A DNA stretch of 64,000 nt from CAVQKZ01 sp963837325 (GCA_963837325.1 CAWIMV010000002.1:186001-250000), one strand, 5' to 3'. Shown: positions 9,087 through 17,708, counted from the stretch's first letter. Program-made: numbers and translations. The notes: generated by a model not told the origin, from the sequence alone.

Positions 9087-10297
9087 GCCGCCACCTCAGC
9101 GCCCGGTCGCGGCTGACGCTGCTCTACACCTCGCTGTTCGCGGTCGGCGGAGCCGCGCTGGTCACAATCACCTACTTGCTCGTCGCGCACACCCTGAGCC
9201 GCACAACAACGCCCACCACGATCCCGCGCTCGATCCGGCAAGCGATCGCACAATGCGTCCGGTTGGCCCAAACGAAGGGAGCGCCGCCCAGCGCCGTCAA
9301 GACGAAGTGCACCGCCTTGTATGCCAATGGCGTACAGGCCGGTGCCACCGCCCAACGCAGTACGACTCTTGCCCACCTGCTGACCTACTCGCTGCTCACC
9401 CTGGCCGGGGTCGCGCTGCTGGCGGCGGTCGCCGGCTGGATCGTCGCCGGCCGCATCCTGCGCCCGGTACGCCAGATCACCGCGGCCGCCCGCGCGGCAA
9501 GCGAACAGAATCTGTCGCACCGCATCGCACTGACCCACGGCCCGCGCGACGAACTTCGTGAACTCGCCGACACCTTCGACACGATGCTCGAACGGCTCGA
9601 CCGCTCCTTCACCGGGCAGCGGCAGTTCATCGCCAACGCAAGCCACGAACTACGCACTCCGTTGACCGTCATGCGCACCGCAGTCGACGTCGTGCTCGCC
9701 AAATCACGACCGACGCCGGACGAGCTGGTCGCTATGACTGTCGAGGTCAGAGAGGCGGTCGAACACGCCGAGCGGCTCATCGAAGCCCTACTCGTACTCG
9801 CGCGCAACGATCAGCCGCGCGCCCTCACCGAGCCTCTGGATCTCGCCGCCGTCACCGAAGACGCACTCGAGGGACGCTCCCCTCATGGCATTACCACCGT
9901 CATCACCCTCGACGAAGCGCCGGTCACCGGCGACGCCACCCTGCTCGAACGGCTCGTCACAAACTTGCTCGACAACGCCGAGCGCTACAACATTGCTGAC
10001 GGCACCATCACCATCTCCACCAGCACTGACAGCGAGGACACGTCCCTCCTGCGCGTGGTCAACACCGGACAGGTGATCCCAAGCGACACGGTCGAGCGAT
10101 TGTTCCTTCCCTTCGCCCGACTCGACGACCGCACCCGCCACGACGGCTTCGGGCTTGGGCTTACCCTCGTCTCCTCGATCGCCACGGTGCACCGTGGCAC
10201 GGTCGAGACGACGGCTTTGTCGTCCGGAGGTCTCGACATCACCGTCCGCCTCCCCCGACGCGGCCAGGCCGCCGCCGCAGCATCGACCGTAAACTGA
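9083..10297 (+). CDS. Sensor histidine kinase
   Basis: 404 residues. The GTG at 9083 is chosen because it overlaps the regulator stop by 4 bp. Two membrane helices (about residues 11-36 and 99-122) flank a short extracytoplasmic loop with two cysteines (C58, C76). HAMP, HisKA (NASHELRTPLT, H188) and HATPase_c (N box NLLDNAERYN; GFGLGLTLV) domains follow. The very short sensor loop suggests detection at or in the membrane, as in antibiotic- or envelope-stress kinases of the BceS/CseC kind. The partner is the response regulator just upstream and the probable target is the divergent lipoprotein-MacB operon. Confidence 0.92.
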   Translation: MSRHLSARSRLTLLYTSLFAVGGAALVTITYLLVAHTLSRTTTPTTIPRSIRQAIAQCVRLAQTKGAPPSAVKTKCTALYANGVQAGATAQRSTTLAHLLTYSLLTLAGVALLAAVAGWIVAGRILRPVRQITAAARAASEQNLSHRIALTHGPRDELRELADTFDTMLERLDRSFTGQRQFIANASHELRTPLTVMRTAVDVVLAKSRPTPDELVAMTVEVREAVEHAERLIEALLVLARNDQPRALTEPLDLAAVTEDALEGRSPHGITTVITLDEAPVTGDATLLERLVTNLLDNAERYNIADGTITISTSTDSEDTSLLRVVNTGQVIPSDTVERLFLPFARLDDRTRHDGFGLGLTLVSSIATVHRGTVETTALSSGGLDITVRLPRRGQAAAAASTVN

Positions 10298-10299
10298 CC

Positions 10300-10587
10300 T
10301 CAGCTCGGTGCGACGACCGTCATTCCCATGTCAGTGGCCGCACTAGCCATCCGCTCGTCGTAGGTGCAGACCCGCACAAGGTCGGTCCCGAGCGCGATAG
10401 CGGTGGCCAGGTGGATGGCAGCCAGAGAACGCAACTCGGCCGGTAGCAGACTCCCGGCTTGGCGCAGCAGCCGATCGCTGATCCGCACGACGTCGAGTCG
10501 GCTCAGTGCGTCCTCCCCGTGAGGGTGGGCGGCAGCGGCCCGCTCGTGGTGAGCGAGGCGGGTAGGCAACGGCCAGCACCGAAACAC
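10300..10587 (-). pseudogene. N-truncated VapC-like PIN-domain remnant
   Basis: The last 70-85 residues resemble the C-terminal half of VapC toxins (ALSRLDVVRISDRLL, then AAIHLATAIALGTDL, then VCTYDERMASAATDMGM). The N-terminal half, with the first catalytic Asp and Glu, is absent: the frame begins immediately after the stop of the sigma gene. The acidic residue normally seen in SLDAIHLATA is Ala here (SLAAIHLATA), so the product would lack another active-site residue. No antitoxin gene is adjacent. This is probably a dead fragment left by a deletion that fused it to the end of the sigma operon. Confidence 0.7.
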
Positions 10588-10590
10588 GGG

Positions 10591-11514
10591 TCACTCGGTG
10601 GTTGGCAGACCCTGACCCGACGCACGGACGAGAGCCCACGCATCGGCAACCGGGCCCAGGTGCCGGAGCTTGTCGGGGTTCAGCACACCACGGATCGCCT
10701 CGACTCGACCGTCCCGGATGTCGAGCGACCACGTGTTGATGACGTTGCCGCCCCGGTCGCGGAACAGGGCGCCCGGCTGGCCGTTGACGAACTTCGGCTC
10801 GAGCACGCTTCCGATCCGGGCGCCTTGGGCACGAGCTGCAACGAGAATCCGGGCCACGTTCTCGGATCCGATGATGTGCGTGACCACCTGCGGCGCCTTG
10901 CCGCCGCCGTCTCCGACGAATTGGGCGTCGGCAGCCAGAAGGTCGCGCAACTCTGCGACGTTTCCCTCGCGGAAGGCGTCGAGGAACCGCTGCGCGAGGT
11001 GGTCGCGCTCGGCTTTGTCCGCCTCGAACCTGGGCCAGCCTTCTTGCATGTGGCGGCGGGCGCGCATCGCGGTCTGGCGGCATGCGGCCTCCGACCGCTG
11101 GACCGCCGCGGCAATCTCCGGGAAGCCGAAGCCGAACACGTCGCGGAGCACGAACACCGCCCGCTCGAGTGGGCCAAGACGCTCGAGCAACACCATGGCC
11201 GCCGTCGACACCGATTCGGTCAGCTCGGCCGACCGCTCCGGGTCCTCGTACGGGTCGGCCAGCAGTGGCTCGGGGAACCACGGTCCGACGTAGGCCTCCC
11301 GCCGCATCCGCGCCGAGCGCAACACGTCGATCGCGAGTCGGGTGACCACGGCGGACAAGAAGGCGCGCGCAGATTCCGGTTCCGTGGGGGAGAACTCGTA
11401 TCGCACCCAGGCGTCCTGGAGCACGTCTTCGGCCTCGCTAACGCTCCCGAGTATCCGGTACGCGATCGAGAACAACAGCGGTCGCAGCCGCTCGAACTCC
11501 TCCGTACGGGTCAT
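10591..11514 (-). CDS. ECF41-type RNA polymerase sigma factor (SigJ-like)
   Basis: 307 residues. Region 2 (LFSIAYRILGSVSEAEDVLQDAW) and region 4 (FVLRDVFGFGFPEIAAAVQ, SEAACRQTAMRAR) are followed by a C-terminal SnoaL-like domain. The hallmarks of the ECF41 group are present: YVGPWFPEPLL in the linker, DGGGK at 202-206 and NPDKL at 279-283. In this group the fused C-terminal domain, rather than a separate anti-sigma factor, modulates activity. It lies 133 bp downstream of an AhpD-like gene, the classic ECF41 partner, and is probably transcribed with it. The 133 bp between them (11515-11647) show no second promoter of this type. Confidence 0.9.
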   Translation of the reverse strand: MTRTEEFERLRPLLFSIAYRILGSVSEAEDVLQDAWVRYEFSPTEPESARAFLSAVVTRLAIDVLRSARMRREAYVGPWFPEPLLADPYEDPERSAELTESVSTAAMVLLERLGPLERAVFVLRDVFGFGFPEIAAAVQRSEAACRQTAMRARRHMQEGWPRFEADKAERDHLAQRFLDAFREGNVAELRDLLAADAQFVGDGGGKAPQVVTHIIGSENVARILVAARAQGARIGSVLEPKFVNGQPGALFRDRGGNVINTWSLDIRDGRVEAIRGVLNPDKLRHLGPVADAWALVRASGQGLPTTE

Positions 11515-11647
11515 GAGTGTTCTCCCGAGAGTCCTCGTCGTACCGTCCCGCTAGACATCAACATCCTCCGCCGTCGCCGCACCGACTTTCCCCGACCCCG
11601 ACGCCTCCTGACGGGAACATGCGGCTGGCCGGGCTCATACAGCGTGG

Positions 11648-12124
11648 TCAGCCGAACTGTCCGGGCTCGTAGGCGCCACCCTTCTGCCCGTTAATCACGG
11701 CCATCCGATTCGAGGCGTTGATCAGGCCGATGAGTGCCACTAGCGCGGCGAGTTCGTCGGAGGCGTAATGCTTGGCCGCGCTGTGCCATGCGTCGTCGGT
11801 GACGCCGGTGGCTCCGTCGGCCATCCGGGTGCCCTGCTCGGTCAACTCCAGGGCGGCCCGCTCCGCATCGGTGAACACCGTGGACTCCCGCCACGCAGCG
11901 ACCAGGTTGAGCCGGACGGCGGTCTCCCCGGCCTGCGCCGCGTCCTTCGTGTGGATGTCGGTGCACCACCCACAGCCGTTGATTTGGCTCGCGCGCAGCA
12001 TCACGAGGTTCTGGGTCGTCCTCGGCAGCGTCGACTCACCGATGATCGTCATGCTGGCCGTGCCGAAGTGCTTGAGGGCCTTAGCCACGACCGGGCTATC
12101 GAACATGTTCACGCGTGGGTTCAC
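11648..12124 (-). CDS. AhpD-like carboxymuconolactone decarboxylase family protein (ECF41 partner)
   Basis: 158 residues from a GTG at 12124 (VNPRVNMFDSP), chosen because GGAAGGA lies seven bases upstream and the sequence then matches the family's usual MNPR start. The alkylhydroperoxidase-type CxxC...H centre is QINGCGWCTDIH (C51, C54, H58). Such proteins are thiol-dependent peroxidase or oxidoreductase-like enzymes. In ECF41 loci they are the standard partner and regulatory target of the sigma factor. A candidate ECF41 promoter lies 41-67 bp upstream, consistent with autoregulated expression of this gene and the sigma gene. Confidence 0.85.
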   Translation of the reverse strand: MNPRVNMFDSPVVAKALKHFGTASMTIIGESTLPRTTQNLVMLRASQINGCGWCTDIHTKDAAQAGETAVRLNLVAAWRESTVFTDAERAALELTEQGTRMADGATGVTDDAWHSAAKHYASDELAALVALIGLINASNRMAVINGQKGGAYEPGQFG

Positions 12125-12164
12125 GAGGTAGTCCTTCCGTCGTTGTTGTCCTTTCACAGCGCAT

Positions 12165-12191
12165 GACGAGATTGCGTCTCCGGTTGTGAGC
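12165..12191 (-). promoter_or_regulatory. Candidate ECF41-dependent promoter
   Basis: Read on the minus strand: GCTCACA at 12191-12185, a 16-base spacer, then CGTC at 12168-12165. The published ECF41 consensus, as I recall it, is TGTCACA-N16-CGTC; here the -35 keeps TCACA and the spacing and -10 match exactly. It would start transcription about 35 bases before the AhpD-like gene. Confidence 0.5.
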
Positions 12192-12280
12192 CGAACGCGT
12201 GTGACGTGGCTCTCGGCCGAGGATCGCGTTGGCCCCGATCGCCTGTGTGCCGGATGCGGACTCGTCAATGCCGCTCGGTG

Positions 12281-12941
12281 CTACGCAGTTGGTGCCGTCC
12301 GTCGATGCCCAACTTCATGTAGAGCTAACGCCGACCGCGCGTCGGCCAGACCGACCGCGGCCATGACATGCCGGATCATCGCGGGGCTGGCACCTGCCCG
12401 TTCGATCGCGGCGGTGATCTCGCGAGCCGCCGCATCGCCTGCCGAACTCGGGGCGAACAGATCGAGCGAGCGCCCCTCGCCCCAGTGATCGAGCAGTTCT
12501 TCGAGCAGTGCGGCCTGCTGCGGGTCCGGCGGCTGCATCGCGCTGCCGTAGAGGATCAGGCCGCCGAGTTCGTGCTCGAGCGCGTACCTGATCGCCAGCG
12601 GGGCGCCCTCGCTGAATCCCAGCAGGATCGGCGAGGGCGTGCCGACGGTCTCGATGACGGCCCCGCAGATCACCAACTCGATCGTGCGGGGTCGGCGGCG
12701 TCTGCGTGGGATCGGACAGCCCGGTGCCGAGCTTGTCGTAACGAATCAGCCGACAGAAGCGGGCGAGCTTGCGGATGAACGCACGGTAGTTGGACAGCTG
12801 CCACTGCAGCTCCAGGTGCGACGTCCAGCCCGGCACCATAACCACATCGGGCGGGCCGTTCCCCAGCGCTTGATAAGCGAGTGCACCGCGCGGCCCGGAC
12901 GCATACCTCGTCGGCGGCATCACCCGGACATTCTCGCGCAC
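12281..12941 (-). pseudogene. Frameshifted, truncated alpha/beta-hydrolase domain
   Basis: From 12941 (MRENVRVMPPTRYAS...) the first frame gives the start of an alpha/beta hydrolase (VVMVPGWTSHLELQW, IRYDKLGTGLSDP). The homology moves near 12660-12680 to the next frame, where the nucleophile elbow LLGFSEGAPLAI and LILYGSAMQPP are found. That frame stops at 12281, before the catalytic Asp and His. The family is the hydrolase domain usually fused to an adenylate cyclase or LuxR domain, so the original gene was probably longer. The shift again skips one base. Likely non-functional. Confidence 0.65.
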
Positions 12942-12996
12942 GATGCCTGAACTCGCTGAGGTAGCTGAGTCGCGGCATTCCGACGATCGCCGGTAT

Positions 12997-13024
12997 GAAT
13001 GTGGCTAGCTGAATGTGGCTAGCT
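12997..13024. repeat. 14-bp tandem duplication
   Basis: GAATGTGGCTAGCT occurs twice in direct succession, at 12997-13010 and 13011-13024. The second copy contains the stop codon of the LuxR gene (13021-13019). This looks like a recent slippage duplication at the gene end. Confidence 0.85.
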
Positions 13025-14053
13025 GCCGACGGCCTGGGAAATCAGCTGTCGCCGGCTACCCGTGCCGGTCTTGGCGAAGATCGACTTGAGATGGTCCTGA
13101 ACGGTGTGCTCCGAAAGATGCATGGCGCGAGCGACGGCACGCGTATCGGGTCCTGTCACTAGGACGTCCAGCAGCTCACGCTCTCGCGTGGTCAATCCGG
13201 ACACTCGCGCGAAGAGTCCGACTCGCTCGGTGACAGAGGCGTCCTCGATCGTCACAGCGATCAGGTCATTGGGTGCTCCGGCGCCGAGGCGCGCGGCTCG
13301 AAGCGTGAGCCATCTGCCGGCTTCGAGATGAAGTCGCGCCCAGGCGGGGCCGGCCCACGCATTCTCTTCCGCAGCCACCAATGCCGCTGCGACGTTCATT
13401 GCAGCCGACGGGACGGGCGGAGCTCCTTCGTTCGGTGGAACCAGGGTCCGCAGGTAAGCGTCAGTTTCTGGTGTCTGCGCGATTGGCCGTAATCGGCTGT
13501 CGAGTAGTAGCAGCACCGGGCTCGCGCGTTGGGTGCCGGGACCGCCCACTTCGAACAAGTGCCGCTGGCTGACCCGCAGCTGTCGGGTCACTACCGACGA
13601 GGTACCGCGGAGCAACGCGGCGTCAGCATCGGCGAACTCCGCGCTCGTTCGCCACAAGTCGAGAAACGCCCACGTGCCCTGGCCGTCTCGAAACACCGTC
13701 GACAGCACATCACGGATGCCGTAGCCGCTGAGGACCTCCCGCCATTGTCTACTCCGACGCAGGTCGCCTTCGGTGGCGCCGACGAGGGTCGTGACCTGAC
13801 TGATCTCGGTCCACCGCCCGACCTTGGTCAGATACTTCAATCGGATCACGTCCCCGACGTCCTCGATCACCGGCACGTCAGCCAACGGCGACACGCCGAT
13901 ACCGGTCTGCGGGTCGGTCAGCATCCAAACGTAGAAGTCGAACCCCACTTCGGACCGAAGGATGTCGAGCACGGCAAGGCGCAGGGCGCGCGGATCCGCG
14001 GCGCCCGTCGCGGCGTGCTCGATCAATCGGCGCGCGCGCTCGTGATCAGGCAC
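13019..14053 (-). CDS. LuxR-family transcriptional regulator
   Basis: 344 residues. The N-terminal 180 residues look like a GAF/PAS-type sensor (VGFDFYVWMLTDPQTGIGVSP; WAFLDLWRTSAEFADADAALLRG). The C-terminus is a LuxR HTH (SGLTTRERELLDVLVTGPDT, RAVARAMHLSEHTVQDHLKSIFAKTGTGSRRQL). No REC domain is visible, so the ligand or signal is probably small and intracellular. It is divergent from the small gene at 14149; the 95 bp between them is the likely control region. Its stop lies in a small tandem duplication. Confidence 0.88.
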   Translation of the reverse strand: MPDHERARRLIEHAATGAADPRALRLAVLDILRSEVGFDFYVWMLTDPQTGIGVSPLADVPVIEDVGDVIRLKYLTKVGRWTEISQVTTLVGATEGDLRRSRQWREVLSGYGIRDVLSTVFRDGQGTWAFLDLWRTSAEFADADAALLRGTSSVVTRQLRVSQRHLFEVGGPGTQRASPVLLLLDSRLRPIAQTPETDAYLRTLVPPNEGAPPVPSAAMNVAAALVAAEENAWAGPAWARLHLEAGRWLTLRAARLGAGAPNDLIAVTIEDASVTERVGLFARVSGLTTRERELLDVLVTGPDTRAVARAMHLSEHTVQDHLKSIFAKTGTGSRRQLISQAVGS

Positions 14054-14148
14054 GTCCGAAGCCTAAGCGGCACCCCCATCTAGTTGGGATACCTCCGGCG
14101 TGCTCCTGCGACCTATCGTCGGCACCACCTGATGCGAAGGAGGACAAC

Positions 14149-14430
14149 ATGCCCACACTGCACATCGAGCATGCGATCACGGATTTCGATGTCTGGCGCG
14201 AGGCCTACGGACGTTTCGCCGCGCAGCGCCGCTCCGCCGGCGTGTCCACCGAGCGAGTGTCCCGGCCCGTCGATGATCCGAACTACGTGCTCATCGGTCT
14301 CGACTTTCAGACCACCGACCAGGCCGCGCAGTTCTTGGCGTTTTTGCAAGAGCAGGTTTGGGGCACCGGCAACGCGCCGGCACTTGCCGGAAAACCGATC
14401 ACGCGCATCCTCGAATCCGCTCCGCTATGA
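14149..14430 (+). CDS. Small conserved protein, probable dimeric alpha/beta barrel
   Basis: 93 residues with a strong site GAAGGAGG before the ATG. MPTLHIEHAITDFDVWREAY, then RVSRPVDDPNYVLIGLDF, then AAQFLAFLQEQVW resembles small cyclase/ABM-like barrel proteins of actinobacteria. Function unknown. It is divergent from the LuxR regulator at 13019-14053, which is a plausible controller. Confidence 0.7.
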   Translation: MPTLHIEHAITDFDVWREAYGRFAAQRRSAGVSTERVSRPVDDPNYVLIGLDFQTTDQAAQFLAFLQEQVWGTGNAPALAGKPITRILESAPL

Positions 14431-14541
14431 GCCGCACGTGCTTCGCCGCCCCCGCCCGACTCACGCCAACGCTCGCCGTCGCGCGCAAGATACCCGAACT
14501 CGGGGATGTAGCTCGCACCGAGCCGATCGAAGATCGACGCC

Positions 14542-15381
14542 ATGGATGACGTTGTCGCGCACGAGCCGCAAGGGGCGGATCGCGCCCCGCGTACGACGAC
14601 GCGGCTCGGTGCGCTTGCCGCAGACGAATGGGGTGCGCCCGACCACCGGCCGTCGCTCGTGCTCATGCACGGGCTCACCTTCGACCGCTACATGTGGCAT
14701 GACACCGTCGACGCGCTCCAGGTGATCGACCCGGACCGGCACGTGCTGGCCGTCGACCTGCCCGGTCACGGGCAATCAGCCGCCAGCGCCGCTCCGCGGC
14801 TCGGAGACGCCGGTCGCGCGATCGCGCACGGTTTGGGTGAGCGCGGCCTCGGCGCTCCCGTCGTGGTCGGTCATTCGGCGGCCGGCGTGGACGCGACGTT
14901 CTACGGCGCCGAGTACCCGGTCCGAGGCGTCGTGAACGTCGACGCTCTGCTGCAGGCGGACCGTTTCGCGGCGATGCTGGTCCAGTTGATCGCACGGTAC
15001 GGCCGCGACTACCCGGTGATCTGGCGCGAGGTGATGCTGCCCTCGCTGCGGATCGCGCAGCTGCCCGCCGCGGCGCAGCGGTTGCTTGCCACCCACTCCA
15101 CTCCTACCGCCGCAGTGCTCGCTGCCGGCTGGGACGAACTGGTCGAGCAACCTGTGAGCGACCTGGTCCAGCAGCTGACTGCGGCCCTTGATCGGCTGCG
15201 CGAATCGGCCACACGCTACGTCACCGTGTTCGGCGACCACCCACCACCGGGCTATCTCGAGTGGCTGGCCGGCACCCTGCCCTACGGACAGGTCGAGGTG
15301 TGGCCCGGACACACCCACTTCCCACAGTTGGCCAACCCGGCGAGATTCGCCCGCGTCCTTGCCGGCACTGCTGACTGGTAG
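14542..15381 (+). CDS. Alpha/beta hydrolase
   Basis: 279 residues. The oxyanion region is LVLMHGLTFDRYMWHD, the nucleophile elbow is VVVGHSAAGVD (Ser) and the catalytic His is in WPGHTHFPQLANP. An Asp suited to the triad lies in TVFGDHPPP. Substrate unknown. The ATG at 14542 lacks a clear ribosome site, so a start further downstream is possible. It is 112 bp after the small barrel gene and 50 bp before the lipoprotein gene, in the same direction. Confidence 0.8.
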   Translation: MDDVVAHEPQGADRAPRTTTRLGALAADEWGAPDHRPSLVLMHGLTFDRYMWHDTVDALQVIDPDRHVLAVDLPGHGQSAASAAPRLGDAGRAIAHGLGERGLGAPVVVGHSAAGVDATFYGAEYPVRGVVNVDALLQADRFAAMLVQLIARYGRDYPVIWREVMLPSLRIAQLPAAAQRLLATHSTPTAAVLAAGWDELVEQPVSDLVQQLTAALDRLRESATRYVTVFGDHPPPGYLEWLAGTLPYGQVEVWPGHTHFPQLANPARFARVLAGTADW

Positions 15382-15430
15382 CGCCAGCGATCCGACAAAC
15401 CCCGCCGCCACAAGATGAAGAGGAATCACC

Positions 15431-15925
15431 ATGAAGATCCAGATCGCTGCGACGCTCACCGGCGTATTGCTGGCCACGACGGCGTGCAGCAGCAGCACGA
15501 ACGGCTCCGCCAACAGCATCACTACCCACAACTCGGCGGCCGACTCCAGCGCCGCGGCGGGTTCTTCCGCACCGGCGACCTCGGCGGCTGCTCCCACCGG
15601 CGGTGGCGGGAAGGACGCCAGTAGCTGGTGCGGCGAGCTGGAAGCGGTCGGTCCGGCGGTCATCAGCGCCGGGAACCCGTCCAAACTCCCGCCGAACTGG
15701 CAGGCCAAGGCCGAGCAGCTCGCCGCCGACGCACCGTCCGACATCCGCTCCGACGTCCAGACCCTGATCACGGACGACGAGAAGATCATTAACGGCAACG
15801 CCAGCGCGGACTCCACGCCTGAGTTCCTGAAGGCCGGTCAGCACGTCGTGACCTGGCTCGGGACGAACTGCCCGGGGCTGATGGAGAAGCTCAACCCCGG
15901 CCTCTCCCTTTCGCCCACCGGCTGA
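15431..15925 (+). CDS. Putative lipoprotein of unknown function
   Basis: 164 residues with an AGAGGAA site before the ATG. A short leader ends in the lipobox LLATTACSSS, followed by a Ser/Ala/Thr linker to about residue 58 and then a helical domain with two cysteines (SSWCGELEAVG and GTNCPGLMEKL). Similar lipoproteins are widespread in actinobacteria without an assigned role. The 119 bp after it (15926-16044), up to tRNA-Ser, hold no gene. Confidence 0.7.
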   Translation: MKIQIAATLTGVLLATTACSSSTNGSANSITTHNSAADSSAAAGSSAPATSAAAPTGGGGKDASSWCGELEAVGPAVISAGNPSKLPPNWQAKAEQLAADAPSDIRSDVQTLITDDEKIINGNASADSTPEFLKAGQHVVTWLGTNCPGLMEKLNPGLSLSPTG

Positions 15926-16044
15926 AGCCGCCACCACGGCTCTCCGGCTGCACGCGCTTACTGACGAGGCCGCCCGGGTGGGGGCAGGCAGAACCCCTAG
16001 GTAGCAAGGCGTTGATGGCGGTGGTCTCTGAGTTCAGGACATAG

Positions 16045-16132
16045 TGGCGGTGGCGGTGGGATTTGAACCCACGGAGGCTCTCACCTCACACGCTTTCGAG
16101 GCGTGCTCCTTCGGCCGCTCGGACACGCCACC
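16045..16132 (-). tRNA. tRNA-Ser(CGA)
   Basis: 88 bases including an encoded CCA. The acceptor stem GGTGGCG pairs with CGCCACC, the anticodon stem is CACGC/GCGTG with loop CTCGAAA (anticodon CGA, reading UCG), there is a long class II variable arm, and the T-arm is GTGGG-TTCAAAT-CCCAC. Confidence 0.96.
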
Positions 16133-16157
16133 GCCGGAAAGACTACAGGACCGGCGC

Positions 16158-16613
16158 CTACCGCTTGCCGGCGAAGAAGTCCGCAAGCAGCGCTGAGCAC
16201 TCGGCTTCGTTGACGCCGCTCGCGACCGCCGGGCGATGGTTCAGGCGCCGGTCGCGGACCACGTCCCAGAGCGAGCCGACCGCGCCGGCCTTCGGGTCCC
16301 ACGCCCCGAAGACGATGCGCGCAACGCGGGCCAGCACCATCGCGCCGGCGCACATCGTGCACGGTTCCAAGGTGACGGCCAGCGTGCAGCCCTCGAGCCG
16401 CCACGACCCCAGCACTTCACCGGCCCGGCGCAGCACCAGCACTTCGGCGTGCGCGGTCGGGTCGTTTCCCAGTTCGCGTTCGTTGTGCGCGGACGCGATC
16501 ACCGCACCGGCCGGGTCGAGCACTACCGCGCCGATCGGGACCTCTCCGCGGGCCAACGCCTGGCGGGCAACAGCCAGGGCGGCCAGGATCGCCTCGTGGT
16601 CGCGCGCAGTCAC
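16158..16613 (-). CDS. tadA: tRNA-specific adenosine deaminase TadA
   Basis: 151 residues from a GTG at 16613 that overlaps the upstream stop (GTGA). The zinc site is clear: H55-A-E57 in DPTAHAEVLVLR and C85/C88 in EPCTMCAGAM. PIGAVV and the C-terminal NHRPAVASGV region are typical of the bacterial tRNA-Arg(ACG) wobble A-to-I deaminase. It follows two coupled genes of the TadA-associated family, an arrangement conserved in actinobacteria, and lies just 5' of tRNA-Ser on the map. Confidence 0.93.
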   Translation of the reverse strand: MTARDHEAILAALAVARQALARGEVPIGAVVLDPAGAVIASAHNERELGNDPTAHAEVLVLRRAGEVLGSWRLEGCTLAVTLEPCTMCAGAMVLARVARIVFGAWDPKAGAVGSLWDVVRDRRLNHRPAVASGVNEAECSALLADFFAGKR

Positions 16614-17092
16614 GCCCTGACGTCTTCGAAGGCCTGGCCGCAGCCGGCCTTCTCGCACACGGCGACGAGCACGTCGATCGGCAGGGTCCCCTCGTGCGCA
16701 CACATCGACAGCAAGTCGGCCGCTGAGGTACCGAGGTCCTCGACGATCTCGGCGTCGCCGAACGGGATGCTGTCGTGCGCGGGCGGCGCGTCCTCGTCGT
16801 CACTGAGCGGGTCCTCGCCGATCTCGACCAGGTCCTCGACCAGCAGGGCGGCAATCGGGTACGCGTCGGCGGCATGCCCGTCGGAGAGAAAGCCGCGGGC
16901 CTCGTCGTCGTCGTCCACCCGCACCAGCGCCGCGTACTCGTCGTCCTGCTCGATCAGCAGCAACCGAACCTCGCCGGGTACATCCCGCGCGACGTCGCCG
17001 AGGTCGATGAGGCTCTCGCAGTCCTCGATCGAGACCTCGACCGAGCGCCACTGGTCATTCGTCCGGCTCACCACCGCGGCGAAGGCGCTCAT
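16610..17092 (-). CDS. tRNA adenosine deaminase-associated protein (copy 2)
   Basis: 160 residues, acidic. The central stretch YAALVRVDDDDEARGFLSD...YPIAALLVEDL aligns with FFVIARQDGPRISLLLSD...YPLAAQVLARL of the preceding gene, so the two are tandem paralogs. The C-terminal part has a CAHEGTLPIDVLVAVCEKAGCG segment with three cysteines. It overlaps tadA by 4 bp and its upstream neighbour by 4 bp, giving a tightly coupled three-gene operon. Biochemical role unknown. Confidence 0.75.
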   Translation of the reverse strand: MSAFAAVVSRTNDQWRSVEVSIEDCESLIDLGDVARDVPGEVRLLLIEQDDEYAALVRVDDDDEARGFLSDGHAADAYPIAALLVEDLVEIGEDPLSDDEDAPPAHDSIPFGDAEIVEDLGTSAADLLSMCAHEGTLPIDVLVAVCEKAGCGQAFEDVRA

Positions 17093-17574
17093 GTCACGGC
17101 CCGGGCCGATGCCGTCGCCGAGGCGTAGGACTCCCCCAACCCGATGCGGTCGACGATCGTGTCGAGCATCTCGTCGGGATAGGCGTCCATGTCGTCAAGG
17201 ATCTGTTCCATCTCGTCCTCCGCAAGGTCAAGGTCGGCGAACAGGTCGAGGTCTCCGACCGGCCACACCTCGTCGAGCTCGTCGTCGTCGGGCGGGTCTT
17301 CACCGAGCCGAGCCAGGACCTGCGCGGCGAGTGGGTACTCGACCGACGCAGTCATGTCCGACAAAAGCAGCGAGATGCGCGGGCCGTCTTGCCGCGCGAT
17401 GACAAAGAATTCGTCGTCAACCGTGGCGATCACGAATGGGCCGCCCTCGGGCGGCTGCGAGCGCAGCGCCTGCAACAGCACCCCAAGATCACCGAGCATC
17501 GCCGGGGGGAGCGCCTCGACCTGCCACAGCTCGCCGTCGCGAAATGCCACGACGGCGAAACCCCGCTGCGCCAC
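17089..17574 (-). CDS. tRNA adenosine deaminase-associated protein (copy 1)
   Basis: 161 residues, first gene of the tadA operon. It starts MAQRGFAVVAFRDGELWQV, has a core beta region (GPFVIATVDDEFFVIARQDG; LLSDMTASVEYPLAAQVL), a very acidic stretch (about 105-135) and a helical tail ending IGLGESYASA. This matches the family annotated in actinobacteria as putative tRNA adenosine deaminase-associated protein. It is divergent from tyrA across 134 bp. Molecular function unknown. Confidence 0.78.
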   Translation of the reverse strand: MAQRGFAVVAFRDGELWQVEALPPAMLGDLGVLLQALRSQPPEGGPFVIATVDDEFFVIARQDGPRISLLLSDMTASVEYPLAAQVLARLGEDPPDDDELDEVWPVGDLDLFADLDLAEDEMEQILDDMDAYPDEMLDTIVDRIGLGESYASATASARAVT

Positions 17575-17708
17575 CTAGCTCACTACCCCTCATGCCGAGT
17601 ACTGCCGGTTCACGAAGTACCGATCCTGACACGTTGTTCCGGTCGCGGGAAGTCGTTGGGACCCAGGGGATACCGTCGGGTGGTGACTGCAACCGCACCC
17701 AGCGTGTC

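Noticed and set aside
12198..12206. GTGTGACGT as an alternative ECF41 -35 element (minus strand)
   Set aside because: It is closer to TGTCACA, but the nearest CGTC lies 31 bases away instead of 16, so the site at 12165-12191 is preferred.
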